The position numbers were made by a program, and so were the translations under genes. Below are positions 15,531 through 25,938 of a stretch of DNA of 64,000 bases, piece after piece. The DNA is taken from assembly GCF_900233005.1 (NCBI RefSeq), contig NZ_LT960611.1, positions 2,418,001-2,482,000 of the forward strand, read 5' to 3'. This DNA is from Vibrio tapetis subsp. tapetis (GTDB lineage Bacteria; Pseudomonadota; Gammaproteobacteria; Enterobacterales; Vibrionaceae). The first letter of the stretch is position 1. Each line of letters begins with the position of its first letter. The notes below the pieces were generated by a model, which saw nothing but the letters and a program-made list of their open reading frames with translations, was not told where the DNA came from and made no database searches.

Positions 15531-17981
15531 ATGGATATTTTGCTCTCTACACTTGGTATCTTGCTCGCGATAGGAATCCCCCTATATCACCGCTCTTCTT
15601 TGTTCAAATCTCTAGGTTTGATTGCAGCGGTAATGGCAGTCGGTAGCTTTTTTGGCACCATAGGTCCAATTGCTTGGGTTGTGTTCATTGTTGCCGCTAG
15701 CATTATCGCTATGCCCGCTCTGCGCCAGTCACTTATCAGTGCCAAGGCTCTGACCGTGTTTAAAAAAGTACTTCCAGCAATGTCGACCACAGAAAAAGAA
15801 GCGCTAGATGCTGGTACTGTGTGGTGGGAAGCCGAATTATTTAGAGGCAAGCCCGATTGGCGTAAACTTGAAGAAATCAAACCTTCTGAATTAACACAAG
15901 AAGAACAAGCCTTCATTGATGGTCCTGTTAATGAAGTCTGTGCCATGACTAATGACTATCAAGTCACTCATGAGTTGGCCGACTTACCACCGGAAGTTTG
16001 GCAGTACTTAAAAGATCATAAGTTCTTTGCCATGATCATTAAAAAGAAATACGGCGGCCTTGAGTTTTCTGCATACGCCCAGTCTATTGTTTTACAAAAA
16101 CTCACTGGGGTTTCTGGTGTGCTGTCTTCTACCGTTGGCGTTCCTAATTCATTAGGCCCTGGCGAATTGCTGCAACATTATGGTACGACCGAACAAAAAG
16201 ACCATTACCTTCCAAGACTTGCTCAAGGTTTGGAAATCCCATGTTTTGCACTTACCAGCCCAGAAGCTGGGTCTGATGCGGGCTCCATCCCTGACTTCGG
16301 TATCGTTTGTAAGGGTGAATGGCAAGGGCAAGAAGTACTTGGCATGCGATTAACGTGGAATAAACGCTACATTACTCTTGCCCCTGTAGCGACAGTATTA
16401 GGTCTCGCATTCAAACTGCGTGATCCTGATGGCTTACTTGGTGACAAACAAGATCTAGGCATTACTTGTGCACTTATCCCAACAAACATGGATGGCGTAG
16501 AAACAGGAAACCGTCACTTTGCTCTAAATATCCCATTCCAAAACGGCCCTACACGTGGTGAAGATGTGTTTGTACCACTGGATTACATCATCGGTGGCCC
16601 AGAGATGGCTGGCCAAGGTTGGCGTATGTTAGTCGAGTGTCTAAGTGTCGGCCGAGGTATTACTCTGCCTTCCAACGCAACCGGAGGCATTAAAACCGCA
16701 GCGCTTGCAACAGGTGCTTATGCTCGAATCAGACGTCAATTTAAGCAACCGATCGGCCATATGGAAGGTATTGAAGCTCCTCTAGCTCGATTGGGTGGCA
16801 ATGCGTATGTTCTGGATGCCGCAGCGAAACTTACTGTAGCGGGTATCGATTTAGGGGAAAAACCATCGGTCATCTCAGCCATTGTTAAATATCATTGTAC
16901 TCACCGTGGTCAACGCAGCATCATTGACGCGATGGACATCGTCGGTGGTAAAGGTATTTGCTTAGGCCCTTCAAACTTCCTGGCAAGAGCCTACCAAGGC
17001 GCACCGATTGCTGTAACGGTAGAAGGCGCGAATATTTTGACTCGCTCGATGATCATTTACGGTCAAGGTGCGATTCGCTGTCACCCATATGTTCTAAGTG
17101 AAATGGAAGCAGCTCATTCAGACAGCAGCGAGGCACTGGCAAACTTCGACAAAGCCTTGTTTGGCCATATTGGTTTCACCATGAGTAACCTAGTACGTAG
17201 TATTTGGTTAGGACTGACCGATGGTCGCGGTTCTGATGCCCCCACCAGCGATGAAACTCGACGTTACTATCAACAATTGAACCGTTACAGTGCCAATATG
17301 GCTTTGCTGTCAGATATTTCAATGACGGTTTTAGGCGGCTCTTTGAAACGTAAAGAACGCCTTTCAGCACGACTTGGCGACATTTTAAGTCAACTTTACT
17401 TAAGTAGCGCAACATTGAAGCGTTTCCAAAATGAAGGCACGCAAAAAGAAGATCTACCACTGCTTGATTGGGGTCTTCAAGACAGCCTGCACCAAACGGA
17501 AGAAGCGATTGACCATTTCTTAACGAACTTCCCAGTCAAATGGATAGGCCGAACACTACGAGTGTTAATCATGCCGTATGGCCGTGTTCGCAAGCTACCG
17601 TCTGATCAGTTAGATAGTAAAGTAGCGCTCGTGCTACAAACGCCAAGTGCTACTCGCTCTCGCTTGGGTCAAGACCAATACCTTGAGCCAACACAGCACA
17701 ATCCAGTAGGAAAGATTGAAGAAGCACTTAGCGTTATTTTAGCGGCAGAACCTTTGTTCTTTAAAGTGTGTAAAGCTTTAGAGCAACGCCGCCCATTTAC
17801 TCAACTCGATCACGTCGCTCGACTTGGACTTAAAGAAGATATTTTAACGAAAGATGAGGCCGACTTATTGATCTTGGCTGAGAAGCTACGGTTAGAAACC
17901 ATTAACGTTGATGAATTTGAGTTCGATGAACTAGCGGCTCAATCAAAGTACCCAGCAGCCTCAATGGATGCCGTGGCTTAA
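15531..17981 (+). CDS. fadE: FadE, acyl-CoA dehydrogenase
   Basis: An 816-residue FAD enzyme catalysing the first oxidation of fatty acid beta-oxidation. It has two N-terminal hydrophobic segments (about residues 1-20 and 28-55) that attach it to the membrane. The acyl-CoA dehydrogenase domain runs from ~120 to 500 ([45 protein letters not shown]) and a long C-terminal DUF1974-type region follows. Length agrees with E. coli FadE (814). It is a single gene with its own promoter, FadR operator and terminator, and is divergent from gmhA as in E. coli. Confidence 0.96.
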   Translation: MDILLSTLGILLAIGIPLYHRSSLFKSLGLIAAVMAVGSFFGTIGPIAWVVFIVAASIIAMPALRQSLISAKALTVFKKVLPAMSTTEKEALDAGTVWWEAELFRGKPDWRKLEEIKPSELTQEEQAFIDGPVNEVCAMTNDYQVTHELADLPPEVWQYLKDHKFFAMIIKKKYGGLEFSAYAQSIVLQKLTGVSGVLSSTVGVPNSLGPGELLQHYGTTEQKDHYLPRLAQGLEIPCFALTSPEAGSDAGSIPDFGIVCKGEWQGQEVLGMRLTWNKRYITLAPVATVLGLAFKLRDPDGLLGDKQDLGITCALIPTNMDGVETGNRHFALNIPFQNGPTRGEDVFVPLDYIIGGPEMAGQGWRMLVECLSVGRGITLPSNATGGIKTAALATGAYARIRRQFKQPIGHMEGIEAPLARLGGNAYVLDAAAKLTVAGIDLGEKPSVISAIVKYHCTHRGQRSIIDAMDIVGGKGICLGPSNFLARAYQGAPIAVTVEGANILTRSMIIYGQGAIRCHPYVLSEMEAAHSDSSEALANFDKALFGHIGFTMSNLVRSIWLGLTDGRGSDAPTSDETRRYYQQLNRYSANMALLSDISMTVLGGSLKRKERLSARLGDILSQLYLSSATLKRFQNEGTQKEDLPLLDWGLQDSLHQTEEAIDHFLTNFPVKWIGRTLRVLIMPYGRVRKLPSDQLDSKVALVLQTPSATRSRLGQDQYLEPTQHNPVGKIEEALSVILAAEPLFFKVCKALEQRRPFTQLDHVARLGLKEDILTKDEADLLILAEKLRLETINVDEFEFDELAAQSKYPAASMDAVA

Positions 17982-18004
17982 TCGAGCCGGAGCCTATTAA
18001 AACC

Positions 18005-18039
18005 AAAATAGCCACATTGCAAAATGTGGCTATTTTTTT
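18005..18039 (+). terminator. fadE terminator
   Basis: AAAATAGCCACATT (18005-18018) pairs with AATGTGGCTATTTT (18023-18036), loop GCAA, followed by more T. A strong intrinsic terminator; the A-rich left arm also allows use by the opposite strand. Confidence 0.9.
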
Positions 18040-18095
18040 ATGGAGTCATACTCAGTGATTCACTCACATCGCTCCTATTTGGCACTGCGCTTATT

Positions 18096-19349
18096 TTAGT
18101 CTTTCGGTGGCATCGACAATTGCATTTCAGGTATTTGTTGACGTTTCATTTTGATTTTACGCATCACAAACCACACTATCAGCCCGATAACGAACACCGC
18201 AATATTGCCTATAATAAGAATCAACATTCCATTGAAACGCTCTTCCTCACGCTCAATTTCACGCAGCTCTTTTTCTTCTAGCAGGCGCTTCTCTTCTTGC
18301 GCCTTTTTAAACGCTTCCATGGACTTCTCTACATCCACTTTCTCAACAATACTGAATGACTGTTCTCTAAAGTGAAAAACGAGCTCACGTCCCGTTGCCG
18401 CTTCGGTCGCATATGCCGACCCACTCCAAGTATGCTTACCCGGTAAGCTATTATTGGGAAGCGCAAAGTAAGCTTTGGTTCCGGCTTTTTCAGATTGCCC
18501 CTGAGTGATCATCTCTAACCCGTCAGGAGAGGTCTGCTCTACTGTGACGGCAATAGATCCCGGAGCAATCACGCCTTCTTCACCGGTTACGGTAAAGTTA
18601 TGCTCTTTGTCTTCGCTGCGAGCTTGCGCGAATGCCGCCGTTAAAGGAGGCGGGTACACCAATACAACTTGCTCAACTGCACGTAAGAACACGCCATTAC
18701 CAGAGGTAACACGAGCACGGTATTTGCCCGGTTCAATATCGATAGGAAGCTCAACCGTAAAGTTGCCATCACCCGCAACTTCATCCAGATTACGGCCGTC
18801 GTCCTCGAACGTCCCTAACACTTGAGGAATTGGCCGAGCGTCTGCCGATAACGAGGCTTCGTTTTCTAGATATTTAGTAAAAGTGACGTTCAGATTAACC
18901 CGTTCCAAGAAGTCTCGTAAATTCAGAGGAGCCCCATTTTGCTCAAGGCGGGCGGAGAACTTAAGGCTCTCATCCATATATAGACGTTGAGGAAAGCTAT
19001 CTACATTTAAAGTTAGGTTGGAGATAATTTTAATATTATTTTTTGGATGAACCTTACCAATCGCTTGCCAAGGGCCTCGCATTGGATCGTCGATGGAAAT
19101 AATATCCATACCAGGTTCTTCATACCAGCGTACGTTCTCTGGATGCTGCCATGCGTAGTACTTAGTCCCGTCTGGACGAACAAGCACCACCGACTGGGAA
19201 CGCTTTTTTCGATAAATAACAAATGAGGCTTGGGATATTGTTGAATCGATTCTAAAACGATTATCCAATAACGACTGGGTCGTTTCCGTTTCTGCTCGGC
19301 TTACGCAGCTTAATAATACGACACACAAACAAAGCAAAATCCGCAACAT
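18096..19349 (-). CDS. TIGR03503-like exported protein with C-terminal membrane anchor
   Basis: A 417-residue protein with a signal peptide (MLRILLCLCVVLLSCVSRAE), an extracytoplasmic body rich in beta-type sequence, and a charged Glu/Lys coiled region near residues 345-375. One transmembrane helix follows (about 380-400), then a short basic cytoplasmic tail. This layout matches the TIGR03503 family of vibrios and relatives, whose function is unknown. Start placed at the ATG ending 19349 (GGGAG 5 bp upstream) rather than a TTG at 19361. The gene begins 12 bp after dnaQ on the same strand, so cotranscription is likely. Confidence 0.75.
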   Translation of the reverse strand: MLRILLCLCVVLLSCVSRAETETTQSLLDNRFRIDSTISQASFVIYRKKRSQSVVLVRPDGTKYYAWQHPENVRWYEEPGMDIISIDDPMRGPWQAIGKVHPKNNIKIISNLTLNVDSFPQRLYMDESLKFSARLEQNGAPLNLRDFLERVNLNVTFTKYLENEASLSADARPIPQVLGTFEDDGRNLDEVAGDGNFTVELPIDIEPGKYRARVTSGNGVFLRAVEQVVLVYPPPLTAAFAQARSEDKEHNFTVTGEEGVIAPGSIAVTVEQTSPDGLEMITQGQSEKAGTKAYFALPNNSLPGKHTWSGSAYATEAATGRELVFHFREQSFSIVEKVDVEKSMEAFKKAQEEKRLLEEKELREIEREEERFNGMLILIIGNIAVFVIGLIVWFVMRKIKMKRQQIPEMQLSMPPKD

Positions 19350-19361
19350 ATATTCTCCCAA

Positions 19362-20093
19362 TTAACGCCAAAGGCAAGCGCCACTTTTTTCAACCAAGTC
19401 TAAACGCTCATTGTGCGCAGTTATTTCATCGGCCGATGCGTGTAAAACTTTAAGGGCCTTTCTGCCACTGGCAACGCGGACAATTTCTTCACTGCCGTCG
19501 CTATTTTCTCCACTGTTGAATTTCAGGTCGGTTTGACCACCCGTCATCAACAAGTAGACATCTGCTAGAATTTCAGCATCGAGTAAAGCGCCGTGTAAGG
19601 TACGGTGCGAGTTATCAATACCGTAACGATCACATAAAATATCAAGGTTATTACGCTTGCCTGGGAAGATTTTCTTCGCCATGTCCAAGGTATCGGTTAC
19701 TTTACAGTACTGCTCTGTCTTCCCTATCTTAGGGTCAAGCATACCAAATTCGTGATCCATAAAGCCGACATCAAAGGGCGCGTTATGGGCAACCAACTCT
19801 GCGCCATCAATGAATTCTAAAAATTCTTTATGCACGTCTCGGTATTCTGGCTTATCCACCAAAAACTCATCGGTAATACCGTGGACCAGCACCGCTTCAG
19901 ACTGAATCGCTCGGTCTGCTTTGAGGTAAACATGGAAATGTCGCCCCGTAAGCTTACGGTTTATGATCTCAACCGCACCAATTTCAATGATTCGGTGCCC
20001 CATGTAATGAGGGCCAGATTCAGTATTCATACCGGTGGTTTCGGTATCGAGTACGACGATGCGGTGTTGCTGGGGATTGATACTGGTATTCAT
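19362..20093 (-). CDS. dnaQ: DnaQ, DNA polymerase III epsilon (proofreading 3'-5' exonuclease)
   Basis: A 243-residue DEDDh exonuclease. Exo I LDTETTGM is at residues 15-22 (Asp16, Glu18), Exo II HNAPFDVGF near 98, and Exo III HRTLHGALLDAEI near 157. The C-terminal tail beyond residue 185 is the alpha-binding segment and is variable, as usual. It proofreads for the polymerase encoded by dnaE, also in this window. It is divergent from rnhA with an 80-bp gap, as in E. coli. Confidence 0.96.
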   Translation of the reverse strand: MNTSINPQQHRIVVLDTETTGMNTESGPHYMGHRIIEIGAVEIINRKLTGRHFHVYLKADRAIQSEAVLVHGITDEFLVDKPEYRDVHKEFLEFIDGAELVAHNAPFDVGFMDHEFGMLDPKIGKTEQYCKVTDTLDMAKKIFPGKRNNLDILCDRYGIDNSHRTLHGALLDAEILADVYLLMTGGQTDLKFNSGENSDGSEEIVRVASGRKALKVLHASADEITAHNERLDLVEKSGACLWR

Positions 20094-20173
20094 AATGATT
20101 AATGTGTCAGACTATGTGAATGAATGTACAGGGTTGATGAATGTACAGTTGCCGAATTCGTTAATAGTATCAA

Positions 20174-20644
20174 ATGATGACCAAACAAGTAGAAATTTTC
20201 ACAGACGGCTCGTGCTTAGGTAATCCAGGCCCTGGTGGCTATGGTATCGTGCTGCGCTACAAACAGACAGAGAAACAACTCGCTAAAGGCTTCGCTCTCA
20301 CCACCAATAACCGAATGGAAATGATGGCGGCTGTTGTCGCACTAAGAGCCCTTAAAGAACCTTGCGATGTCATATTAACCACGGATAGCCAGTATGTCCG
20401 TCAAGGTATTACTCAGTGGATCCACAATTGGAAAAAACGTGACTGGCAAACATCAGCCAAAAAGCCAGTAAAAAATGCAGATCTGTGGCAAGCGCTAGAC
20501 AAAGAAACCGCTCGGCACAGTGTCGATTGGCGCTGGGTAAAAGGCCACGCAGGCCACCGTGAAAACGAAATCTGTGACGATATAGCAAGAGCTGCCGCAG
20601 AAGCACCAAGTGAAGATGACGTCGGCTACGAACCCAATAGTTAA
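20174..20644 (+). CDS. rnhA: RnhA, ribonuclease HI
   Basis: A 156-residue RNase HI that cuts RNA in RNA:DNA hybrids. Catalytic acidic residues are visible in [14 protein letters not shown] (Asp11), TNNRMEMMA (Glu near 49) and TTDSQYV (Asp near 71), with [14 protein letters not shown] at the C-terminal part. The sequence offers ATGATG; either codon 1 or 2 may be the start. Gene order dnaQ/rnhA/yafS/gloB/mltD is as in E. coli. Confidence 0.96.
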   Translation: MMTKQVEIFTDGSCLGNPGPGGYGIVLRYKQTEKQLAKGFALTTNNRMEMMAAVVALRALKEPCDVILTTDSQYVRQGITQWIHNWKKRDWQTSAKKPVKNADLWQALDKETARHSVDWRWVKGHAGHRENEICDDIARAAAEAPSEDDVGYEPNS

Positions 20645-20686
20645 AAACTGTGTAGTTAAAGACAATGCAGTTAAAGACCGTCCATT

Positions 20687-20717
20687 AAAGGCTAAGTGAG
20701 TATGTCGCCTAGCCTTT
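20687..20717. terminator. hairpin between convergent rnhA and the methyltransferase
   Basis: AAAGGCTA (20687-20694) pairs with TAGCCTTT (20710-20717). It is embedded in a run of TTAAAG words (20654-20690), related to the AAGGCTAAG intergenic repeats seen elsewhere in the window. It overlaps the methyltransferase stop by two bases and lacks a long T-run. Confidence 0.45.
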
Positions 20718-21459
20718 AGTCTATACGCGTGTCGTTGGTTTTCATTCGATAGTTGGCACCAAGCGGCGATAAGCTGCGTTTTAATCGCCAGTGTGGCTTT
20801 ATGGGTTTAAGTGGGTAAGTCCGTTTACGTGCAACGATAAAGTACGAGCTACCAAATGGCGTTAAACATTGACCGACACCATTCTCAAGCCAAGTCCACA
20901 TTGGTCGGTAGCGTTTGAACGGAAATAGTGCATAGCAATCCGAATGCACGACTTCATAATTCAATAGACCAAGCCAATCTCTAATTCTATTAGGCGTATA
21001 CATACGACCGCTCCACGGCAAATCATTTTTCCGCCATGGCAAAATACTGGACGCCCCAATCCAACTAATTGGGTTGAACCCTGTTAGAACTAAATAACCG
21101 TCGTCTACCATCACTCTATCAACTTCTCGCAACAGCCGGTGAGGATCATTACAATAGTCCAACTGATGCGCTAACAAAATGGTATCGAAGCTTTTTTCAG
21201 CAAACGGTAAGTCATATGCGTCTGCAATGACGTTATGTAACGGGTTGGTGATGTCCACTTGAACTTGATGCTGTATATTGCAGTTGCAAGTGGTAATCTC
21301 ACAGCTGAGACCGCCTAGTTTGAGCATATGATAGCCAAAGAATTTTGGGCACCATTCATCCAAGCGCATCTGAATTGATTCAGATACCCATTGACCATTA
21401 CTCATTTGTTGCCAAGAATGGGGTTGTTTCAGTTTTCGAGAGGTGCGTGCTGGCTTCAT
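20716..21459 (-). CDS. yafS: YafS-like class I SAM-dependent methyltransferase
   Basis: A 247-residue protein with a Rossmann methyltransferase core: the acidic loop after strand 2, NVIADAYDLPFAEKSFDTIL near residues 76-95, and the post-motif DGYLVLTGFNPISW near 119-132. This corresponds to the Methyltransf_11 type. The substrate is unknown. ATG ending at 21459 was chosen (GGCGGA 9 nt upstream) instead of a TTG at 21477. It is divergent from gloB with a short gap. In E. coli yafS sits in the same place between rnhA and gloB, which supports the name. Confidence 0.85.
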   Translation of the reverse strand: MKPARTSRKLKQPHSWQQMSNGQWVSESIQMRLDEWCPKFFGYHMLKLGGLSCEITTCNCNIQHQVQVDITNPLHNVIADAYDLPFAEKSFDTILLAHQLDYCNDPHRLLREVDRVMVDDGYLVLTGFNPISWIGASSILPWRKNDLPWSGRMYTPNRIRDWLGLLNYEVVHSDCYALFPFKRYRPMWTWLENGVGQCLTPFGSSYFIVARKRTYPLKPIKPHWRLKRSLSPLGANYRMKTNDTRID

Positions 21460-21501
21460 TGATTTTTTCCGCCTCAATATCTGGTGAACGGAGTTCCAAA
21501 T

Positions 21502-22260
21502 ATGTTAACCATCAAAAGCATACCTGCATTTAACGACAATTACATCTGGCTGATCAAAAATAGCGATCAACGTTGTGCCATTGTCGATCCTGGAGATGCG
21601 AAACCTGTCTTAGAGTATTTGCGCCAACATCAATTGGATTTAGAAGCCATATTAATTACTCACCATCATAACGATCATATTGGTGGTGTCTCTGATCTCA
21701 TCATGGCTTTCCCTAATGCCAAGGTCGTTGGCCCAGCGTCTGAGCCTATCCCTACGTTAACAACCCCTGTTGAAGACGGTGACCAACTAGACTTATTTGG
21801 CGAAACTTTCCTTGTACTTGGCCTGCCGGGCCATACCAAAGGTCATATTGGTTATACCGGTGATGGTAAACTCTTTTGCGGTGACGTCTTGTTTTCTGCA
21901 GGTTGCGGCAGAGTCTTTGAGGGCACACCCGAACAGATGTTTGACTCAATTAACAAAATTAATGCGCTTGCTCAGGAAACTGAGATTTTTTGCGCACACG
22001 AATACACCTCAAGCAACGTCGCATTTGCTTTAGCGGTAGAGCCAGACAACGATTTATTACGTCAATATCGTGATGATGTTATTCGACTACGCGCCCAGGA
22101 AAAGCCAACGATTCCGACCACGCTTAAGCAAGAGCGTTGGATCAACCCATTTTTAAGGTGCAATCAGAAAAGTGTGATCAAATCTGTCGCAAATCGCACT
22201 CTAGATACGTCACCTGTTGCAGTATTTACTGCTCTTCGTGAGTGGAAGAACGAATTTTAA
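21502..22260 (+). CDS. gloB: GloB, hydroxyacylglutathione hydrolase (glyoxalase II)
   Basis: A 252-residue metallo-beta-lactamase-fold enzyme that hydrolyses S-D-lactoylglutathione, finishing methylglyoxal detoxification. The binuclear metal motif [10 protein letters not shown] is near residue 53, with GLPGHTKGH near 107, [11 protein letters not shown] near 125 and AHEYTSSN near 165. Start set at ATG 21502 ([10 protein letters not shown]) with ACGGAG upstream; the earlier ATG at 21484 lengthens it beyond the family. Followed by a hairpin at 22271-22295. Confidence 0.95.
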   Translation: MLTIKSIPAFNDNYIWLIKNSDQRCAIVDPGDAKPVLEYLRQHQLDLEAILITHHHNDHIGGVSDLIMAFPNAKVVGPASEPIPTLTTPVEDGDQLDLFGETFLVLGLPGHTKGHIGYTGDGKLFCGDVLFSAGCGRVFEGTPEQMFDSINKINALAQETEIFCAHEYTSSNVAFALAVEPDNDLLRQYRDDVIRLRAQEKPTIPTTLKQERWINPFLRCNQKSVIKSVANRTLDTSPVAVFTALREWKNEF

Positions 22261-22270
22261 CGATTTCTTA

Positions 22271-22295
22271 CTTGTCACTCATAATGAATGACAAG
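22271..22295 (+). terminator. hairpin downstream of gloB
   Basis: CTTGTCACTCAT and ATGAATGACAAG form a nearly perfect stem just after the gloB stop. T-run absent; it may be a weak terminator or an mRNA end-stabiliser. Confidence 0.5.
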
Positions 22296-22303
22296 TATTA
22301 TCT

Positions 22304-22327
22304 CCAGCCGTTAATTAAAAAGGCTGG
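22304..22327 (+). promoter_or_regulatory. hairpin overlapping the mltD ribosome binding region
   Basis: CCAGCC (22304-22309) can pair with GGCTGG (22322-22327), four bases before the mltD ATG. The right arm includes the only purine-rich stretch available as ribosome binding site, so folding would hide it. Control of mltD translation this way is inference. Confidence 0.4.
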
Positions 22328-22331
22328 AACA

Positions 22332-23903
22332 ATGAGAGTAAAGTACAGTTGGGTGTTAGCACTTGCGCTAACAGGCTGCCAACTCACCCAACAAGAACCC
22401 TCCACGACTCAAAACTCCGAGACGAATACACCTTCAACGGAACCCTCGTCTACCGCTAAAGTCAGCAAGCCAAACGCATCCATAGCGCAAACCAAGCCTG
22501 TTCCAGTGGTGACCCCACAGACTCAAGAAGATGTATGGCAACGTATTGCGATGCAGTTAGAGATGCCCATTCCAGATCACAAAACGGTGGACTACTACCG
22601 TACTTGGTACATCAAACACCCAAATCACCTGAAAACGGTGTCACAGCGTGCTGAACCTTTCTTACATTTAATTACTGAAAAAATTGAGCAACGTGGCTTA
22701 CCACTAGAGTTGGCCTTATTGCCTATCGTAGAAAGCTCTTTTGACCCGTTCGCCTACTCTCATGGCAGTGCCGCGGGTTTGTGGCAATTTGTGCCAGCAA
22801 CTGGCAAAGCTTATGGGTTAGATCAAAACTATTGGTATGACGGACGTCGTGATGTTGCGGCAGCAACTGACGCCGCGTTAACTTTCCTTGAATCTCTTAA
22901 CAAGAGGTTTGACGGAAATTGGGATCACGCAATTGCGGCGTATAATAGCGGAGGCGGCCGTGTAAATAGCGCCATCCGAGCTAACAAAAAAGCCAACAAA
23001 CCTATCGATTTTTTCTCACTCTCTTTACCAAAAGAAACCAGTGGCTACGTGCCTAAGTTACTTGCGCTAGCGGACATTCTAGCCAATCAAGAAAAATACG
23101 GTGTGAATATACCGCCTATTGCGAACAAGCCAGTGCTCGCAACGGTTGACCCAAAAGAACAGCTTGATCTCGCGATTGCCGCACAATATGCAGGCCTTTC
23201 AGTGAAAGAGCTACAAGGCTACAACCCAGCGTACAACCAGTGGGCAACCTCACCTAATGGCCCTCAACACTTACTGCTACCTATTGAAACTGTCGATAAA
23301 TTTAACAGTGAAGTCCGCAAAAACAAGGGCAAAGGTCTTAAGTTAGTCCGCTACCAAGTACAATCTGGTGACAGCCTGAGCGTACTTGCTAATAAATACA
23401 ACACCACAACCAAGGTCATCCAAAAAGCGAATGGCCTGAGTAATAACACCATTCGCGTTGGGCAGCACCTTATGATCCCTACGTCGACTAAAAATGACGC
23501 GACGTATGCGCTAAGTGCCGACAACCGATTAGCAAAAACCCAATCTCGCTCACGAGGTAAGTACAAATTTACCCATACTGTGAAAAGTGGTGATAGCCTC
23601 TGGTCGATCGCTAAGAACAACAAGGTTTCCCATCAATCACTGGCAAAATGGAACGGTATGGGACCAAAAGATACACTGCGAATTGGCCAAGATTTGGTTA
23701 TTTGGAAAAACTCCAATGAAGGCGCCATTATTCGTACGGTATTCTATTCAGTTCGTTCTGGCGACACCATCAGCGGTATTGCTTCTAAGTTTAAAGTCAG
23801 AAGCAATGACATCGTGAAATGGAACTCACTATTAAAATCTAAGTACTTACAGCCCGGACAAAAAATCAAGCTGTACGTCGATGTCACCAAGGTAAGTGTA
23901 TGA
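22332..23903 (+). CDS. mltD: MltD, membrane-bound lytic murein transglycosylase with three LysM repeats
   Basis: A 523-residue outer-membrane lipoprotein that cleaves glycan strands of peptidoglycan. The signal MRVKYSWVLALALTGC ends in a lipobox (LTGC). A Thr/Ser/Pro-rich linker follows, then the SLT domain with catalytic Glu in LPIVESSFDP near residue 135, GLWQFVPATGKAYG near 152 and AYNSGGGRV near 204. Three LysM modules follow (VQSGDSLSVLA, VKSGDSLWSIA, VRSGDTISGIA). ATG 22332 is chosen because only this start gives a lipoprotein signal. The stop overlaps the next start by 4 bp (ATGA). Confidence 0.94.
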   Translation: MRVKYSWVLALALTGCQLTQQEPSTTQNSETNTPSTEPSSTAKVSKPNASIAQTKPVPVVTPQTQEDVWQRIAMQLEMPIPDHKTVDYYRTWYIKHPNHLKTVSQRAEPFLHLITEKIEQRGLPLELALLPIVESSFDPFAYSHGSAAGLWQFVPATGKAYGLDQNYWYDGRRDVAAATDAALTFLESLNKRFDGNWDHAIAAYNSGGGRVNSAIRANKKANKPIDFFSLSLPKETSGYVPKLLALADILANQEKYGVNIPPIANKPVLATVDPKEQLDLAIAAQYAGLSVKELQGYNPAYNQWATSPNGPQHLLLPIETVDKFNSEVRKNKGKGLKLVRYQVQSGDSLSVLANKYNTTTKVIQKANGLSNNTIRVGQHLMIPTSTKNDATYALSADNRLAKTQSRSRGKYKFTHTVKSGDSLWSIAKNNKVSHQSLAKWNGMGPKDTLRIGQDLVIWKNSNEGAIIRTVFYSVRSGDTISGIASKFKVRSNDIVKWNSLLKSKYLQPGQKIKLYVDVTKVSV

Positions 23904-24586
23904 CCCCGTCTAGTAATCCATTCGCTATGCTGCTCGATATATTTCGAGCACCAACAGCTTGTTTCGCCGCTTTATACCAACGAGGAATGTGGGGCTGGTG
24001 GCCTTACTTAATTTTGATCCTCAGCCCATTTGCATTCTGGGGAAGCTATTTTGATTTGGTTAACTTTGCATGGTTAAAAGCCGAGCTGGTTATTCAAATG
24101 TCAGAAGTAGCACCGGATCAGATTAAACTGATTGATGCGAATACCATGCTTGCAACTGAAGTAATTCGTAATATCGCAGGCCGATCATTTACAATTTTAC
24201 TCTTGGCATTTTGGTTCAAATTAGCCACTCAAGGTAGCCAAGTACAAATAAGCTATTGGAAATGGTTTGCTGTCTGTAGCGTCATTCTATTCCCTGCGAT
24301 TATTGGTGACTTTGCCAGCTACGTAAGTGTTCTGCTAAAACACGGACAGGTTATGTCGTATGCCGCCGATCTCAACAGCCTAAACGGACTGCTTAAGTTA
24401 CCTTTAACCAACGAATGGTCAACATTTGCAAGGTCATTCCCGCTATTGATGCCATGGTATATCGTTCTCGGTTACGCAGCACTTGGTGCTCTTAGTACGA
24501 TTGAAAAAGGCCAAGCATTGGTTATCTCGGCCCTTCCTTGGGTCGGTTACTTCCTTTGCTGGGCAATCATTCTTCTTGTAAGCTAA
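23900..24586 (+). CDS. Yip1-family membrane protein
   Basis: A 228-residue inner-membrane protein with five hydrophobic segments (roughly 30-50, 92-112, 118-140, 172-195 and 203-226), matching the bacterial Yip1 domain layout. Translation is coupled to mltD by a 4-bp overlap. It ends tail-to-tail with yafD with a 20-bp overlap. Function is unknown; bacterial Yip1 proteins have no assigned activity. Confidence 0.75.
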   Translation: MTPSSNPFAMLLDIFRAPTACFAALYQRGMWGWWPYLILILSPFAFWGSYFDLVNFAWLKAELVIQMSEVAPDQIKLIDANTMLATEVIRNIAGRSFTILLLAFWFKLATQGSQVQISYWKWFAVCSVILFPAIIGDFASYVSVLLKHGQVMSYAADLNSLNGLLKLPLTNEWSTFARSFPLLMPWYIVLGYAALGALSTIEKGQALVISALPWVGYFLCWAIILLVS

Positions 24587-25415
24587 ACGTAGCAAGCAAA
24601 GGATTATGATCAGAGGCATCCGTAGAGGGTGCCTCTGCGGTTTCTAGCACCAAATCTCGATAATAAATATGGTCTAAAACCAAGCCTGTAATAAATTGCG
24701 TACGATGATCCGGAGAAAATGTCACTTCATTCATGGATAGCGACGCCATTAAATCCTCAAGCGTTTCAGTTCTCTCTTCACTCCAAGTATTAAAGTCACC
24801 AGCCATTATCATGGGCCCCTGATGCTTGTTTACCGCATTCCTAAGTGCCACCAGCTGCTCTTTAAATTCCAACGTACCCACAGTAAAGTTTATTGCATGG
24901 ATATTAATAACCGCTAGGCTCTGACCATTTGAAAGCCCATACGTCGCGTAGAGCCCAGATTTAGGTAATCGAAGCCAAGGCTCCTTTTGAATGAACGCGC
25001 ACGCTTTACTTGGCATTTGAGTGGCGAGGTTCAGAACTCCCGTGCTCGTTTCAAACGCACGAAAAGCGCTGACATGATTGCTGGCCCACTGCTTGGTTTT
25101 TAGCCACCCGATAAAACCGGTATCTAAACTTGCCTCTTGTAACAAGATAAGTTGAGCATGCTTAGAAAACCTCTCCAACTCTTGCTGCCAATTGTCTCGG
25201 TTCTGCTTATAAATATTCCAAACAAGAACAGAAAGCATGCCTTGTTCATCAATGAACTGATCAGGTTTTCCTTGATAACAGACCTGCTCTTCTAGACTTT
25301 GATTCGCTTCAAAAGAAATCACTTGGGGTTTCAATGGCACGGAAAATATCAAATGATACGCAAGGGGTATCGCGGCCATGACCAAACCTAAAGTAACAAG
25401 GGCTCGTTTTTTCAT
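24567..25415 (-). CDS. yafD: YafD-like endonuclease/exonuclease/phosphatase family protein
   Basis: A 282-residue protein with one N-terminal hydrophobic segment (residues 5-25; signal anchor) and an EEP fold. Seen: LVWNIYKQNRDNW near 68 (Asn), ILLQEASLDTGF near 90 (metal Glu), MAGDFNTWSEER near 195 (Asp, Asn) and SDHNPLL near 268 (Asp-His). All catalytic positions are present. E. coli has yafD close to gloB/mltD, supporting the name. Substrate unknown; could be a nuclease or phosphodiesterase outside the cytoplasmic membrane. Confidence 0.85.
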   Translation of the reverse strand: MKKRALVTLGLVMAAIPLAYHLIFSVPLKPQVISFEANQSLEEQVCYQGKPDQFIDEQGMLSVLVWNIYKQNRDNWQQELERFSKHAQLILLQEASLDTGFIGWLKTKQWASNHVSAFRAFETSTGVLNLATQMPSKACAFIQKEPWLRLPKSGLYATYGLSNGQSLAVINIHAINFTVGTLEFKEQLVALRNAVNKHQGPMIMAGDFNTWSEERTETLEDLMASLSMNEVTFSPDHRTQFITGLVLDHIYYRDLVLETAEAPSTDASDHNPLLATFSLQEE

Positions 25416-25541
25416 TTATCTACTCGTACAAAAAAGGAGCTTGCGCTCCTTAATATCAATTCGAATCTAGACACGGTTTAATCAAGGTAAATTGAACCAC
25501 CGTGCATTGGTATCCTAACACGAGGATTCAAAAACCAAAGA

Positions 25542-25889
<348 letters not shown>

Positions 25890-25938
25890 TTAACCTGTCA
25901 GTTTTCCTTATTATTACTGATATCAACGCAATAGCCAA

